From Christensenella sp. UBA7588 (lineage in GTDB: Bacteria; Bacillota; Clostridia; Christensenellales; CAG-917), in NCBI GenBank assembly GCA_002478945.1, contig DLKM01000008.1, positions 440-45,146 on the forward strand: a stretch of 44,707 bases of DNA, in the 5' to 3' direction. Below the pieces are notes generated by a model. That model had not been told where the DNA came from, ran no database searches, and saw nothing but the letters and a program-made list of their open reading frames with translations. The first letter of the stretch is position 1. Every line of letters begins with the position of its first letter. Of the stretch, positions 31,009 to 39,718 are shown piece after piece. A program made the position numbers and the translations under genes.

Positions 31009-32202
31009 TTATTTCTTTTTCTTGAACTTCGTATTCTTTTTGGAGTACTTATAAACGTTGTTTGATTTTTTCTTTTGTTGTTGTCCTGCTTTCTTGACTT
31101 GAACGGGAGCGACCACTTGTTCTTCATCGTCGTAGACGGTAGCGTCTTTGTCGTCCTTCTTGTCGTAAGATACGGAATTGCGTTTTGCGTATTTCTCTTT
31201 GGTCTTGTCAAAGGAAATGCTCATTGCCGCCCACAACGGAGTTGCGATGGTCAATGCCGAATACAGACCTGCAATCAAACCGAGAATGATAGGCACGCAG
31301 AACTCTCTTATGGATTCGCCGCCGAGAATTGCGAGGAACACAACCGTAACCATCGTCGTCAACGTCGAGAACACGGTACGAGTGAACGACGCTCTGACAG
31401 CTTGGTCGCCGATGCCCTTGTAGTCGATATTCTTTTGACCTTTGAGGGGTTTAATCATTTCACGGCAACGGTCGAAGATGATAATCGTGTTGTTGATTGA
31501 GTACGCAACAATCGTAATCATTGCGGCGACGTAGGAGCTGTTGATTTGCACTCTGCAAATAACCGTGAGAGCAAACATTATCACGATGTCGTGAATAAGC
31601 GCGATGATTGCCGCAAATGCGCTCATCAGCGTAAATCTTATCATAATGTACACGAGGATGAGTGCGAGCGATACTGCAAGCGCGATACCTGCTTTGGAGA
31701 GCAAATCGCTTGCCGCGGTTGCGCCGATAGATTCGTAAGTAATCTTGTCTGCGAGGTTAATATCGGGGAAAGCGTTCTTATCGACCGCGTTTCTGATTGC
31801 TTCGTTCATTGCCGCGATGTCCGCGTCGTTGTCGAGAACGTTTTTGTATCTGAATACGATTGCGGTTTTATTTACGTCGTTTGCTTCTTGCAACTGCGAA
31901 TAGCTTACGACGACTTTTGCGCCTTTGTATTCGACGTCTTGAATCGCTTTGATGATTGCGTCGCGGTTGGAGTCATAATTGTCTTTTGCGTCTTGACCGA
32001 GCGTAACGGTAAGAATCGTACCGCCCTCGAAGTCGATACCGATACCGACCGCGTCGGAGAAGCTGCTGCCCGGTCTCGTGCCGAGACCGACAATCAAGAA
32101 TACTGCGACGAGAACGATTACGATAGGAAGAATCACAGCAAATTTAACATTTTTGCAAACGCTGTAGTTGTTGCAAAGATTGCGGAAGTTTGTATTTTTC
32201 AT
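31009..32202 (-). CDS. secF: Protein translocase subunit SecF
   Basis: This 397-residue membrane protein has six predicted transmembrane helices and the SecF signature GIDFEGGTILTVTL after the first helix. It also has the RFTLMSAFAAIIALIHDIVIMFAL and YSINNTIIIFDRCREM blocks. With SecD it forms the proton-driven motor that pulls proteins from SecYEG. The C terminus carries an unusually long Lys/Gln-rich cytosolic tail of about 60 residues. A GGAGGAGG site precedes the ATG, which begins two bases after the secD stop. Confidence 0.95.
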   Translation of the reverse strand: MKNTNFRNLCNNYSVCKNVKFAVILPIVIVLVAVFLIVGLGTRPGSSFSDAVGIGIDFEGGTILTVTLGQDAKDNYDSNRDAIIKAIQDVEYKGAKVVVSYSQLQEANDVNKTAIVFRYKNVLDNDADIAAMNEAIRNAVDKNAFPDINLADKITYESIGATAASDLLSKAGIALAVSLALILVYIMIRFTLMSAFAAIIALIHDIVIMFALTVICRVQINSSYVAAMITIVAYSINNTIIIFDRCREMIKPLKGQKNIDYKGIGDQAVRASFTRTVFSTLTTMVTVVFLAILGGESIREFCVPIILGLIAGLYSALTIATPLWAAMSISFDKTKEKYAKRNSVSYDKKDDKDATVYDDEEQVVAPVQVKKAGQQQKKKSNNVYKYSKKNTKFKKKK

Positions 32203-32204
32203 AA

Positions 32205-33566
32205 TTACGCCTCCTCCTTTGCAATTTTGTTCGAAGCGGTGTTTTTCGCTTCGTCGTCCTCTTTGACTCGTTTAAGTCCGTAGAATTTTTCGCTGGTGCT
32301 GTTGAGCGGGATAAACGCCTTGAGGATAAGTCTCGTGCAGACCAAAGACGCAAACAGCGAGAGGATAATACCGATAAACAACGTCACCGCAAAGCCCTTG
32401 ATTGACGCGGAACCGAGAATCCAAAGCACGATTGCGCCGATAAGTGTCGTAACCTGTCCGTCGATGATTGCGGCGGCAGAGCGTTTGAAACCAATCTTGA
32501 TGCAAGTGCCGATAGGCTTTGACGAATGTTTGTATTCGTCCTTCACTCTCTCGAAGATAATTACGTTGGCGTCGACTGCCATACCGACGGAGAGCAAGAT
32601 ACCTGCGATACCGGGGAGCGTGAGTTGAACCCAAGGCAATACTGCGCAGAACCAAATCAAAAGCACGATATAAATGCAAAGCGAGAGGTCCGCCGCGATG
32701 CCGAGTCCGCGATACCAAGCGCCCATAAAGATGAAGATGATTGCAACGCCGATTGCGCCTGCGATGAGTGCGACTTTAATCGAATTTTCGCCCAACGTTG
32801 CGGAAATGTTTCTCACTTCCGAAACTTGAAGCGTTACGCCGAACGTACCCGATTGAAGCTGGGTTGCGAAGTCGTACGCTTGCTCGTAAGTGTAGCTACC
32901 CGTGATAACTGCGGAACCGTTTGTGATTGCGCTGTTGATTGTGGGCTCCATTATTTTTCTTCCGCCGACGTAAATGTAAGTCTTTTTACCATTGTTTTCG
33001 GAAGTGGCTTTTGCAAACTTCGTCGTGCCGCTTTCGTTAAACTTAAGACCGATTGCATATTGAGTGCTGTTGTCTGCCGTGGTAACGTAGGCGGTTTCGA
33101 GGTCCTCACGGCCTCTGATAAACGCTTTGTCGTAGAGTTCGTCCTCGGCTGCTTCATCGCCCAAATCTTCGAGCGTGAAATACAACGATTGCGGACGGCC
33201 GATAAGGCTAAGAACTTTCTCGGGGTCGTCAACGTCGGGGATTTCAACGCGAATCGTCGTGCTACCGTCGCTGCTGGTGCCTTTGGTTACGGTTGCTTCC
33301 GTGTATCCTTTGGACACGAGCAAACTTTGCAACGAACTTATCGTACCGCTGATACGAGTATCGAGGTCTCCGAAATTGTCGTTTTCGACTTTGAAAACTG
33401 CAGATACACCGCCCGACATATCGAGGCCTAATTTGATTGTCCTTGCATAACCGGTATAATCATAAACCGTGCCTGCAATCTCAAAGTTTACGAGAGCAAA
33501 CACTGTCATCAGAATTATGAATATACTCACTATGCACAAGACGACTATCGATTTCTTTTTGTTCAC
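32205..33566 (-). CDS. secD: Protein translocase subunit SecD
   Basis: This 453-residue membrane protein has the LGLDMSGGVSAVFKVE block after the first helix, an external P1-type domain, and a C-terminal six-helix RND-like domain (TLPGIAGILLSVGMAVDANVIIFERVKDE). The initiation codon is GTG at 33566, with GGAGG nine bases upstream; no better ATG precedes it. It is the first gene of secDF and has a near-perfect promoter. Confidence 0.95.
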   Translation of the reverse strand: MNKKKSIVVLCIVSIFIILMTVFALVNFEIAGTVYDYTGYARTIKLGLDMSGGVSAVFKVENDNFGDLDTRISGTISSLQSLLVSKGYTEATVTKGTSSDGSTTIRVEIPDVDDPEKVLSLIGRPQSLYFTLEDLGDEAAEDELYDKAFIRGREDLETAYVTTADNSTQYAIGLKFNESGTTKFAKATSENNGKKTYIYVGGRKIMEPTINSAITNGSAVITGSYTYEQAYDFATQLQSGTFGVTLQVSEVRNISATLGENSIKVALIAGAIGVAIIFIFMGAWYRGLGIAADLSLCIYIVLLIWFCAVLPWVQLTLPGIAGILLSVGMAVDANVIIFERVKDEYKHSSKPIGTCIKIGFKRSAAAIIDGQVTTLIGAIVLWILGSASIKGFAVTLFIGIILSLFASLVCTRLILKAFIPLNSTSEKFYGLKRVKEDDEAKNTASNKIAKEEA

Positions 33567-33598
33567 AGGAATATTCCTCCATATAGTAAAACATAAGT

Positions 33599-33627
33599 AT
33601 TATAAACAATGTGGCACTTTAAGTCAA
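33599..33627 (-). promoter_or_regulatory. Sigma-A promoter of secDF
   Basis: TTGACT (33622-33627) and TATAAT (33599-33604) on the minus strand with a 17-base spacer. The secD GTG lies 33 bases from the -10. Confidence 0.78.
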
Positions 33628-33698
33628 GAAATTATGTTTGATTATATTGATATTTAACACTATTTTTGCAAAAATTCCCCTCAAATATTCCCTCACGG

Positions 33699-33726
33699 GC
33701 ATATCGCAACCCGATACGTCATAGTT
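33699..33726 (+). promoter_or_regulatory. Forespore sigma-like (sigma-G/F) promoter of the TIGR04086-type gene
   Basis: GCATA (33699-33703), a 16-base spacer and CATAGTT (33720-33726) fit the sigma-G pattern, with the ATG at 33733 seven bases after the -10. Spacing is identical to the site at 20741-20768, and both are followed by TGGTATG. Confidence 0.42.
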
Positions 33727-33732
33727 TTTGGT

Positions 33733-34122
33733 ATGGAAAAAGCAAAACTTATAAAAAACGACGTCTTTGACGTTCTCAAAGCAGTATTGTTCGCAACGCT
33801 GATTTCGCTTGCGCTCGTCCTCGTTTTTGCAATCGTAATACGCTTCGCGTCCGTAGAAAACAAAGTGATAATGCCCGTAAATATCGCCATAAAAATCGTG
33901 TCGATATTCGTCGGTACGCTGATAGGTTTCAAACAACCTCAAAACGGCTTGCTCAAAGGCGCGATTTCTGGACTTGCGTATATGCTTCTCACTTTTTTGA
34001 TATTCTCTGCCCTTAACGGCTTCAAGGACGTGCAATTCAGTTGGATTGACCTCATAACCCTCCCCGTTGCCGGCGCAATAAGCGGAATAATCGCGGTAAA
34101 CATAAAAGGACGGAAAAAATGA
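33733..34122 (+). CDS. TIGR04086-type four-helix membrane protein
   Basis: This 129-residue protein is nearly all membrane. Helices lie at about 16-36, 47-66, 74-93 and 104-122, with a short positively charged tail (KGRKK) that places the C terminus inside. Size, helix pattern and the location beside secDF match the TIGR04086 (YrzE-like) family common in spore-forming Clostridia; its function is not known. There is no ribosome-binding site before the ATG, which fits a leaderless message from the promoter just upstream. The stop codon forms the edge of a 76-base hairpin. Confidence 0.82.
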   Translation: MEKAKLIKNDVFDVLKAVLFATLISLALVLVFAIVIRFASVENKVIMPVNIAIKIVSIFVGTLIGFKQPQNGLLKGAISGLAYMLLTFLIFSALNGFKDVQFSWIDLITLPVAGAISGIIAVNIKGRKK

Positions 34123-34196
34123 GCAAAAATCATCGCTGTGGCAACGACAATACGCACAAGTGCGTATTGTCGAGAGCCACGCTTGATTTATTGCTC
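34121..34196. repeat. Long hairpin at the stop codon of the TIGR04086-type gene
   Basis: The outer arms (34121-34132 and 34183-34196) pair with one bulge. They start on the last two bases of the stop codon. Inside are GTGGC/GCCAC and a perfect 12-bp stem (34145-34156 with 34161-34172) with a CAAG loop. The overall build matches the H hairpins at efp and pnp, but the conserved GATGAAGAAC and GTTATTCGC loop sequences are absent. It is not followed by a T run. Confidence 0.75.
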
Positions 34197-34276
34197 TGCT
34201 ACCGCGCAACCTGAGGCGGCTCGACGGTTGTTCAGCAGACGGAGCGGACTAACTAAACGATTACTCTTTCAAGGCG

Positions 34277-34595
34277 CACTTATTAACGGAATGTGCAACT
34301 TCAAGGGCGTAACACGAGCCGCAAGGCGGCGAGCTTATCGAGCGCCGAACTTGACGATTAGTACAAGTGAGCCGACAAGTGTTGTTCTTTTTGTCGGCGA
34401 ACGAGTGACATAACAAGTGAACGATACCTATCTATGTGAGTGCCGTAAGGAGCGAAGCGACGGAATAGCGATTGTTACGAAGTCAATCGCGTCTTTCCCC
34501 TCTTGCGAACGATGTTTTTTAGATAGAAAATCATACTTATTTGAGCAATAGGGGAAAGCCCGAAGGGAAGGGGTGATGTTTTAATTTTTGATAAA
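34277..34595 (+). repeat. Dispersed intergenic repeat R1, copy 2
   Basis: The block shares conserved boxes in the same order with 8351-8625: the loop TTATTAACGGAAT closed by GCAC/GTGC (34277-34297), the 28-base box at 34340-34367, CTATCTATGTGAGTGC (34428-34443) and AATAGGGGAAA (34547-34557). Variable stretches between them form local hairpins such as GCCGACAA/TTGTCGGC and GCGATTG/CAATCGC. Together with the hairpin at 34121-34196 it fills the 638-base gap before the DivIVA-domain gene. No gene is evident within it. Confidence 0.75.
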
Positions 34596-34712
34596 ATTTC
34601 GATAAAACTATTTGAAAAGTGTTTTACACAAAAACACACTTTACGATGCATAAAAATAAACATAAAGTGTCGATTTTGACAAAAATTCGATATTTTTCGA
34701 CAAAAGCGGTTT

Positions 34713-34741
34713 TTGAAATATCGCATAAAAAGAGGTATGAT
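34713..34741 (+). promoter_or_regulatory. Sigma-A promoter of the DivIVA-domain gene
   Basis: TTGAAA (34713-34718) and TATGAT (34736-34741) are 17 bases apart. The ATG at 34761 follows with an AGAGG site between. Confidence 0.6.
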
Positions 34742-34760
34742 TTTTCATAGAGAGGTAACT

Positions 34761-35444
34761 ATGAAAAAGAAAACGACGATGAGATTTCCGCAAAGCAGAA
34801 AAGGGTATGACATTGACGCGGTAGAAAGTTATATCGCTCTTGAAAACGCAAAGTGCGACGAGGTGCAGGCAGAGCAAAGACAACGCATTGCCGACCTCAA
34901 AAAAGAATGCGACGAATTGCGCTCGCAAATAGGCGTGCTGAAAGGCAGAGAAGAACAGATAAAACTTGCTTTCGTAAACGCCACCGACAACGCCGAAAAA
35001 CTCACTCGCGACGTAAGGCGCAGATACGAAAACGAGCTTGAAAGACTGCGACTTTTCAGGACGAAATGGACGGGGGCTTACGAGCAGCTGAAAGAGCGAT
35101 ACCACTTCGATAAAGACGCGCTCAACGTCGAGAGCGTTGCCGTCAACGTAGAGGTGGAGTTGACCAAGTTTCTAATGCAGGATTTTTCGCTCAACAAGAG
35201 CGTTTGCGAGGACGAAATGGAAGCGCATTTCAGACGCGAAATCGAGAGGCTGACAATGCCTGTTTGCAGAGGCGCGTCCGACGAGATTCCTCCCGAAGCG
35301 AAAGAGATTCAGGCAAGGCTGAAAGACGCCGAAAATCGCAAGAAAAAAGACGAGAGAACGTCCGTGGCTTTTGACATTAACGAAGCGTTGAATCCGACTG
35401 ACGACATAAACGCAACCTGTCAAGCACTCGGACTTGCAAAATAA
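34761..35444 (+). CDS. DivIVA-domain coiled-coil protein
   Basis: This 227-residue protein begins with a DivIVA-like N-terminal module (RFPQSRKGYDIDAVESYI, with the conserved GYD..AV..Y pattern). A charged coiled coil (about 22-105) and a second helical region follow, ending in a polar tail. DivIVA-domain proteins bind curved or septal membrane or organise division and wall synthesis; which of these applies here is unknown. It is longer than GpsB and has a divergent C terminus. An open frame extends to 34713, but the ATG at 34761 has a good AGAGGT site. A terminator follows. Confidence 0.8.
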   Translation: MKKKTTMRFPQSRKGYDIDAVESYIALENAKCDEVQAEQRQRIADLKKECDELRSQIGVLKGREEQIKLAFVNATDNAEKLTRDVRRRYENELERLRLFRTKWTGAYEQLKERYHFDKDALNVESVAVNVEVELTKFLMQDFSLNKSVCEDEMEAHFRREIERLTMPVCRGASDEIPPEAKEIQARLKDAENRKKKDERTSVAFDINEALNPTDDINATCQALGLAK

Positions 35445-35790
35445 CGAAATCGGACGAAATGTAGTTTTGAGAATACTTTTCGTGTCGTATTATTAAAAAA
35501 TATTTTGCAAATCGTATGTAAAAAAATGCCATCGATTTTTGATACAAAAGCACTCTAAAGAGTGCTTTTTTTGTCAAAATTTCGACTTGTCGCACGCAAA
35601 AGAAAAAGTCGTCGCGTAAAATATTTAACTTATTTTCAAGAATGCCCATTGATTATTTTGTCGAAATGTGTTAGCATATCTTGAGAGTAAATCTATAAGT
35701 GCGCGCATATAATGATTATAGTATAATATCGTTCGGCGGTCGCAGTAGATTGAAAACCGTGCATAAGCGCGGTCGAGAGGGGAATCGTTG
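35445..35790. other. Intergenic region between the DivIVA-domain and RDD genes
   Basis: This 346-base gap holds the terminator at 35546-35572 and then an AT-rich stretch with overlapping promoter-like elements: TTAGCA (35671) with TATAAG (35694) at 17 bases, and two TATAAT hexamers at 35708 and 35722. A small ACCGTGC/GCGCGGT hairpin (35757-35774) lies just before the RDD gene ribosome-binding site. No gene seen. Confidence 0.6.
35546..35572 (+). terminator. Rho-independent terminator of the DivIVA-domain gene
   Basis: AAAAGCACTC pairs perfectly with GAGTGCTTTT around TAAA, followed by TTT. It lies about 100 bases past the stop codon at 35444. Confidence 0.75.
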
Positions 35791-36822
35791 ATGATTTACG
35801 ACGTACAAAAAGCGAGTGTTTTAAAGAGGGCTTCCGCCTTTCTTTTGGACATCATTCTCGTTGCCGTTTTGGCCACGGGATTTATGGCGCTTTTGTCCGT
35901 GATTTGCAAGTACGACGCCCATTATCAGAATTACACGGAAATTTTCACGCAAACGGCAAACGAAATAAACGAAAAGTACAAAGAAATGTACGGCATCGAT
36001 TTCAACGTATCCGAGGACGAGTATAACGCATTGCCCGAGGACGAAAAGGCGAAAATCGACGCTCATAAAGACGAGGTAAACAAAGATTTTTCCGACACTC
36101 TCAAAGCAAATCAGGAGTTTGTGAAAGAAGCGTCTTTGGTGCCGGCGTTGTCGCTTATGATAACGTCAGTCGGCATTTTCCTTTCTATGCTTATTCTCGA
36201 ATTCGTATTTCCGATTTGCTTCAAAAACGGTCAAACTATCGGTAAGAAGGTCTTTGGCATAGCCGTAATGCACACAAACGGCTTGCGTGTAAGACCTTTT
36301 TCTATGTTCGTTCGCTCGATTCTCGGTATGTACGTTTTCGAGATTATGGTGCCTGTGCTAATCATACTTATGATGGTGTTCGGCACTCTCAATATGATTG
36401 TGGGTATCTGCGTTTTGGTGGCGTTGTGCATTTTGCAACTCGTGGTGTTTATCGTGACGAGAAACACGTCTCGCTCGTTCTTGCACGACCTTATCGCAAA
36501 AACCGTTACCGTCGACCTCGCAAGCCAGATGATTTTCGACACCGAAGAAGAAATGCTCGAGTTTAAGAAAGCGGAGCAGAACGCGCTTGCCGAAAGAAAC
36601 AACTATAGAGAAAACGGCGGATTCGATTTTTACAACAGCTCGCTCAACTATCGCAAGGGCAAAAAGATAGTCGACGAGAACGGAAACAATATCGAAAACA
36701 AGCAGGACGAATCCGTTTGCTCGGATATGGCTCCCGTCGAGCCGACTGCTTCGGACGCAACAGAGCAAAGTGCGAACGACGGAACTTCCGACGTTACGAC
36801 GCAAAACGACGAGACGAAATAA
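35791..36822 (+). CDS. RDD family membrane protein
   Basis: This 343-residue protein has a first transmembrane helix preceded by the KRASAFLLDIILVAVL segment that gives RDD proteins their Arg/Asp pattern. An external charged stretch of about 70 residues follows, then helices at about 115-135, 175-200 and 205-225. The QTIGKKVFGI block is the family signature. Residues 250-343 are an acidic, Ser/Thr-rich cytosolic tail of low complexity. Family members are diverse and some are implicated in ion transport, but no function can be assigned here. A TTG at 35788 is an alternative start; GAGAGGGG precedes both. Confidence 0.82.
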   Translation: MIYDVQKASVLKRASAFLLDIILVAVLATGFMALLSVICKYDAHYQNYTEIFTQTANEINEKYKEMYGIDFNVSEDEYNALPEDEKAKIDAHKDEVNKDFSDTLKANQEFVKEASLVPALSLMITSVGIFLSMLILEFVFPICFKNGQTIGKKVFGIAVMHTNGLRVRPFSMFVRSILGMYVFEIMVPVLIILMMVFGTLNMIVGICVLVALCILQLVVFIVTRNTSRSFLHDLIAKTVTVDLASQMIFDTEEEMLEFKKAEQNALAERNNYRENGGFDFYNSSLNYRKGKKIVDENGNNIENKQDESVCSDMAPVEPTASDATEQSANDGTSDVTTQNDETK

Positions 36823-36893
36823 GCGTCGTATATATATGGTAATAAAGACAATCTGTCTTTTTATATGAAAACAATATAAAGGATATAGGGATT

Positions 36894-38759
36894 ATGAAAG
36901 TTGTACTCGAAAATTTGACCAAAGTTTTCCAAAGCCGTCACGATAAGGGCAAGGAAGTCGTTGCTGTCAACAATTTTACCTTTACCATTCCCGACGGTAA
37001 ACTGGTCGGACTTCTCGGACCGTCCGGTTGCGGCAAAAGCACCACGCTTTATATGATTTGCGGATTGCAAAAGCCCACCGGCGGAAAGATTTTCTTCGGA
37101 GACGACGACGTTACGGCGTTGGCACCCGAAAACAGAGGCGTCGGTCTCGTCTTTCAGAACTATGCGCTTTATCCGCATATGACGGTTAAGCAAAACATTT
37201 TGTTCCCGCTTCAAAACCTCAAAGGAGAGGACAAACTTTCCAAAGAGGATATGCTCAAGAGAGCTTACGACGCGGCAAGACTCGTTCAAATCGACGAACT
37301 TATGGACCGCAAACCCAGCGAATTGTCGGGCGGTCAACAACAACGTGTCGCAATCGCTCGCGCACTCGTAAAGATGCCTCGCGTTCTCTTGCTCGACGAG
37401 CCGCTTTCCAACCTCGACGCACGTTTGAGATTGCAAACTCGTGAGGAAATCAGACGCATTCAGAGAGAAACCAACATCACGACCGTATTCGTCACGCACG
37501 ACCAAGAAGAAGCAATGAGCATCTCCGATATGATAGTCGTTATGAAGCTCGGCGTAGTGCAACAAATCGGCAAACCCCAAGACGTTTACGACAGCCCCGC
37601 AAACCTGTTCGTCGCAAAATTCCTCGGCACGCCTCCTATCAACGTATTCGAAGGCGAAGTTAAAGACGGCAAAGTCTATATCGGCGAGGACGCTGTTTTG
37701 GACGTTCCCGGTCTTGCGGACGAGGACGTTTACGTCGGTATCCGTCCCGAAGGCTTTATCCTCAACGACGAGGGCGCGTTCACTTGCAACCTCAAGAGCG
37801 TTGAAGTTATGGGACGCGACGTCAGCATAGTTTCTACCAACGAACACGCGCTCAGCCCGCTTATTCGTTCGATTATAGACGCAACGAGCGTTGTGGACAC
37901 CTCAAAAGACACCGTTCGTTTCGACATCAAACCCAACAAGATTTTCATCTTCTCGAGAAAGAGAGTGGACTGGGAAGCAGCGACGGAGCCGACGACCGTA
38001 TATCAATGGAATCCGACCCGTCAAACGCTTTATACCGAAATCGAAGGCAAGACTTTCGACCTCGGCACGCTCAAAACCGTCGAAGTTGCGACGAAAGACG
38101 CCGCTGCGGCAGAGAAGAAAGCAAATCAACCCAAATTCGTCAAGAAGATTGTCAAGTGGTTCGAAAACAAGTTCGATAAGATTATCAAACTTTGCACGCC
38201 TAAGGCAAAACCCGTCGCTATCTCTTTGAATACGGAATACCTGTGCGTAACGGGCGCAACCGAAAGCGGCACCCCGATTTACTTTGCAGGCGTACAAGAC
38301 GGCAACCTTATTACGACTATCGACATCGACGAAGCCGTTAAAGTCGGCGTAATCGAGGCAGTCGGCAGCGCAACGGTCGAGACCAAAGAAGTCGTGGAAA
38401 ACACCGAGAGCGGCGAAGTCGTCAAGGAAGAATCGGTTGTCGCAAACAACGGTTACTACGCTTACTACACGGCAGGAGACGCAACCGTTTATCCGTCGTT
38501 CACGGTACATAACGCGGCAAGAGACGAGCAACGTATTTTCCTCAGCCCCGAGGAGGAGGCAAAGTGCTTCGAGTATATGGCAAACGAAATACAAGAACCC
38601 GTTGCCGAAGAAACTAAAGAAGAAGTTGTCCAAAACGTTGAGCAAACTATCGTAGAAGCATCCGAAACTCCGGCAGAAGCGGCTGTTGAGACGGTCGTCG
38701 AAGAAAAAGTCGAAGAAGAATTGGTCGGAGCAGAGAATAACGACAGCGAGGTAAAATAA
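36894..38759 (+). CDS. Carbohydrate-type ABC transporter ATPase with long C-terminal extension
   Basis: Residues 1-240 form a MalK/MsmX-type ATPase: Walker A GPSGCGKST, signature LSGGQQQRVAIARAL, Walker B VLLLDEPLSNLD and switch His in VTHDQEEAMSISD. A regulatory TOBE-like region follows to about 365. The last 255 residues are unusual: a basic helical segment (KKIVKWFENKFDKIIKL), a beta-rich domain with the NNGYYAYYTAGDATVYPSFTVHNA stretch, and a long acidic Glu/Val/Thr tail. Ordinary MalK-type proteins end near 370 residues. It is the first gene of a transporter operon and is followed one base later by the permease. An AGGG site precedes the ATG. Confidence 0.92.
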   Translation: MKVVLENLTKVFQSRHDKGKEVVAVNNFTFTIPDGKLVGLLGPSGCGKSTTLYMICGLQKPTGGKIFFGDDDVTALAPENRGVGLVFQNYALYPHMTVKQNILFPLQNLKGEDKLSKEDMLKRAYDAARLVQIDELMDRKPSELSGGQQQRVAIARALVKMPRVLLLDEPLSNLDARLRLQTREEIRRIQRETNITTVFVTHDQEEAMSISDMIVVMKLGVVQQIGKPQDVYDSPANLFVAKFLGTPPINVFEGEVKDGKVYIGEDAVLDVPGLADEDVYVGIRPEGFILNDEGAFTCNLKSVEVMGRDVSIVSTNEHALSPLIRSIIDATSVVDTSKDTVRFDIKPNKIFIFSRKRVDWEAATEPTTVYQWNPTRQTLYTEIEGKTFDLGTLKTVEVATKDAAAAEKKANQPKFVKKIVKWFENKFDKIIKLCTPKAKPVAISLNTEYLCVTGATESGTPIYFAGVQDGNLITTIDIDEAVKVGVIEAVGSATVETKEVVENTESGEVVKEESVVANNGYYAYYTAGDATVYPSFTVHNAARDEQRIFLSPEEEAKCFEYMANEIQEPVAEETKEEVVQNVEQTIVEASETPAEAAVETVVEEKVEEELVGAENNDSEVK

Positions 38760-38760
38760 T

Positions 38761-39708
38761 ATGGTAGATTCCAAGCATCAATGGAAGGCGTGGCTGTATC
38801 TGGCACCCGCACTCGTATTGTTGGCTATCTTTACCGTTTGGCCGATAATCAACACGGTGCGACTCGCTTTTCTTGAAAATTACAGCTTGCAGGCTTCACT
38901 CAGAGGCAATATTACATACAGCGTAGGATTCGGAAACTTTGAAAAAGTCGTTCAGTATCCCGGCTTCCTTACTTGCCTTAAGAACACGGTGTTGCTTTGC
39001 GTATTGACGGTCCCGATTTCAACGATACTCGCATTGCTTATCGCAGTCGTGCTTAACTCAATCGGCCCGCTCAAGAGATTGCTCCAAACGATATATTTCT
39101 TGCCGTACGTTACCAACTCAATCGCAATCGGTATGGTTTTCGCAACGATGTTCAACATCGTCGGAAACGCTTACGGTACGGAAAATCAGATAATCCAAAC
39201 GGCAGGTATTATAAACAATATTATTATGGCGTTTGGCGGAGAGCCGGTAAACTGGGTAAACTTCGGTTCGACTTATTGGGCAAATATGTTCGTTATGGTG
39301 GTTTACATCGTATGGAACGCATTGCCGTTTAAGATTCTTATTTTGCTCGGCGGACTTCAAAGCGTCAACAAACAATATTACGACGCGGCAAAAGTCGACG
39401 GTACCTCAAAATTCAGAACGATGACCAGAATTACCGTGCCGCTTCTTTCTCCGATGATAGCTTACGTCGTAATCACGGGCTTTATCGGCGGATTTAAGGA
39501 ATATACGAGCGTCGTAGGTATTTTCGGCGAGAATATGGGCGCACCGGGCGCAAAGAACTCGCTGAATACTATGGTCGGTTTCATTTATCAATCGCTTTCA
39601 GGCTCGCATCAGGGCAGAGCAAGTGCCGCTGCGTTGATACTGTTTGCAATCATTCTTGCCGTCACAATGATAAACTTGTACGTCAGCAAGAAGAAAGTCC
39701 ACTATTGA
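38761..39708 (+). CDS. ABC transporter permease, MalF/UgpA type
   Basis: This 315-residue inner-membrane permease has six predicted helices and the EAA loop YDAAKVDGTSKFRTMTRITVPLL that docks on the ATPase. The starting KAWLYLAPALVLLAIFTVWPIINTVRLAF is typical of MalF/UgpA-like carbohydrate permeases (COG1175). It begins one base after the ATPase stop and precedes the second permease by ten bases. The substrate cannot be told from the permease. Confidence 0.94.
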   Translation: MVDSKHQWKAWLYLAPALVLLAIFTVWPIINTVRLAFLENYSLQASLRGNITYSVGFGNFEKVVQYPGFLTCLKNTVLLCVLTVPISTILALLIAVVLNSIGPLKRLLQTIYFLPYVTNSIAIGMVFATMFNIVGNAYGTENQIIQTAGIINNIIMAFGGEPVNWVNFGSTYWANMFVMVVYIVWNALPFKILILLGGLQSVNKQYYDAAKVDGTSKFRTMTRITVPLLSPMIAYVVITGFIGGFKEYTSVVGIFGENMGAPGAKNSLNTMVGFIYQSLSGSHQGRASAAALILFAIILAVTMINLYVSKKKVHY

Positions 39709-39718
39709 GAGGTGTATT

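Noticed and set aside
34475..34726. Minus-strand open frame of 83 codons near the right end of R1 copy 2
   Set aside because: It overlaps the repeat and the promoter of the DivIVA-domain gene and has no recognisable domain or start signal. The similarity to a frame in copy 1 is explained by the repeat.
36844..36866. Terminator after the RDD gene (AAAGACA/TGTCTTT)
   Set aside because: The stem is seven bases, mostly A-T, with a three-base loop and an interrupted T tract. Too weak to list as a feature.
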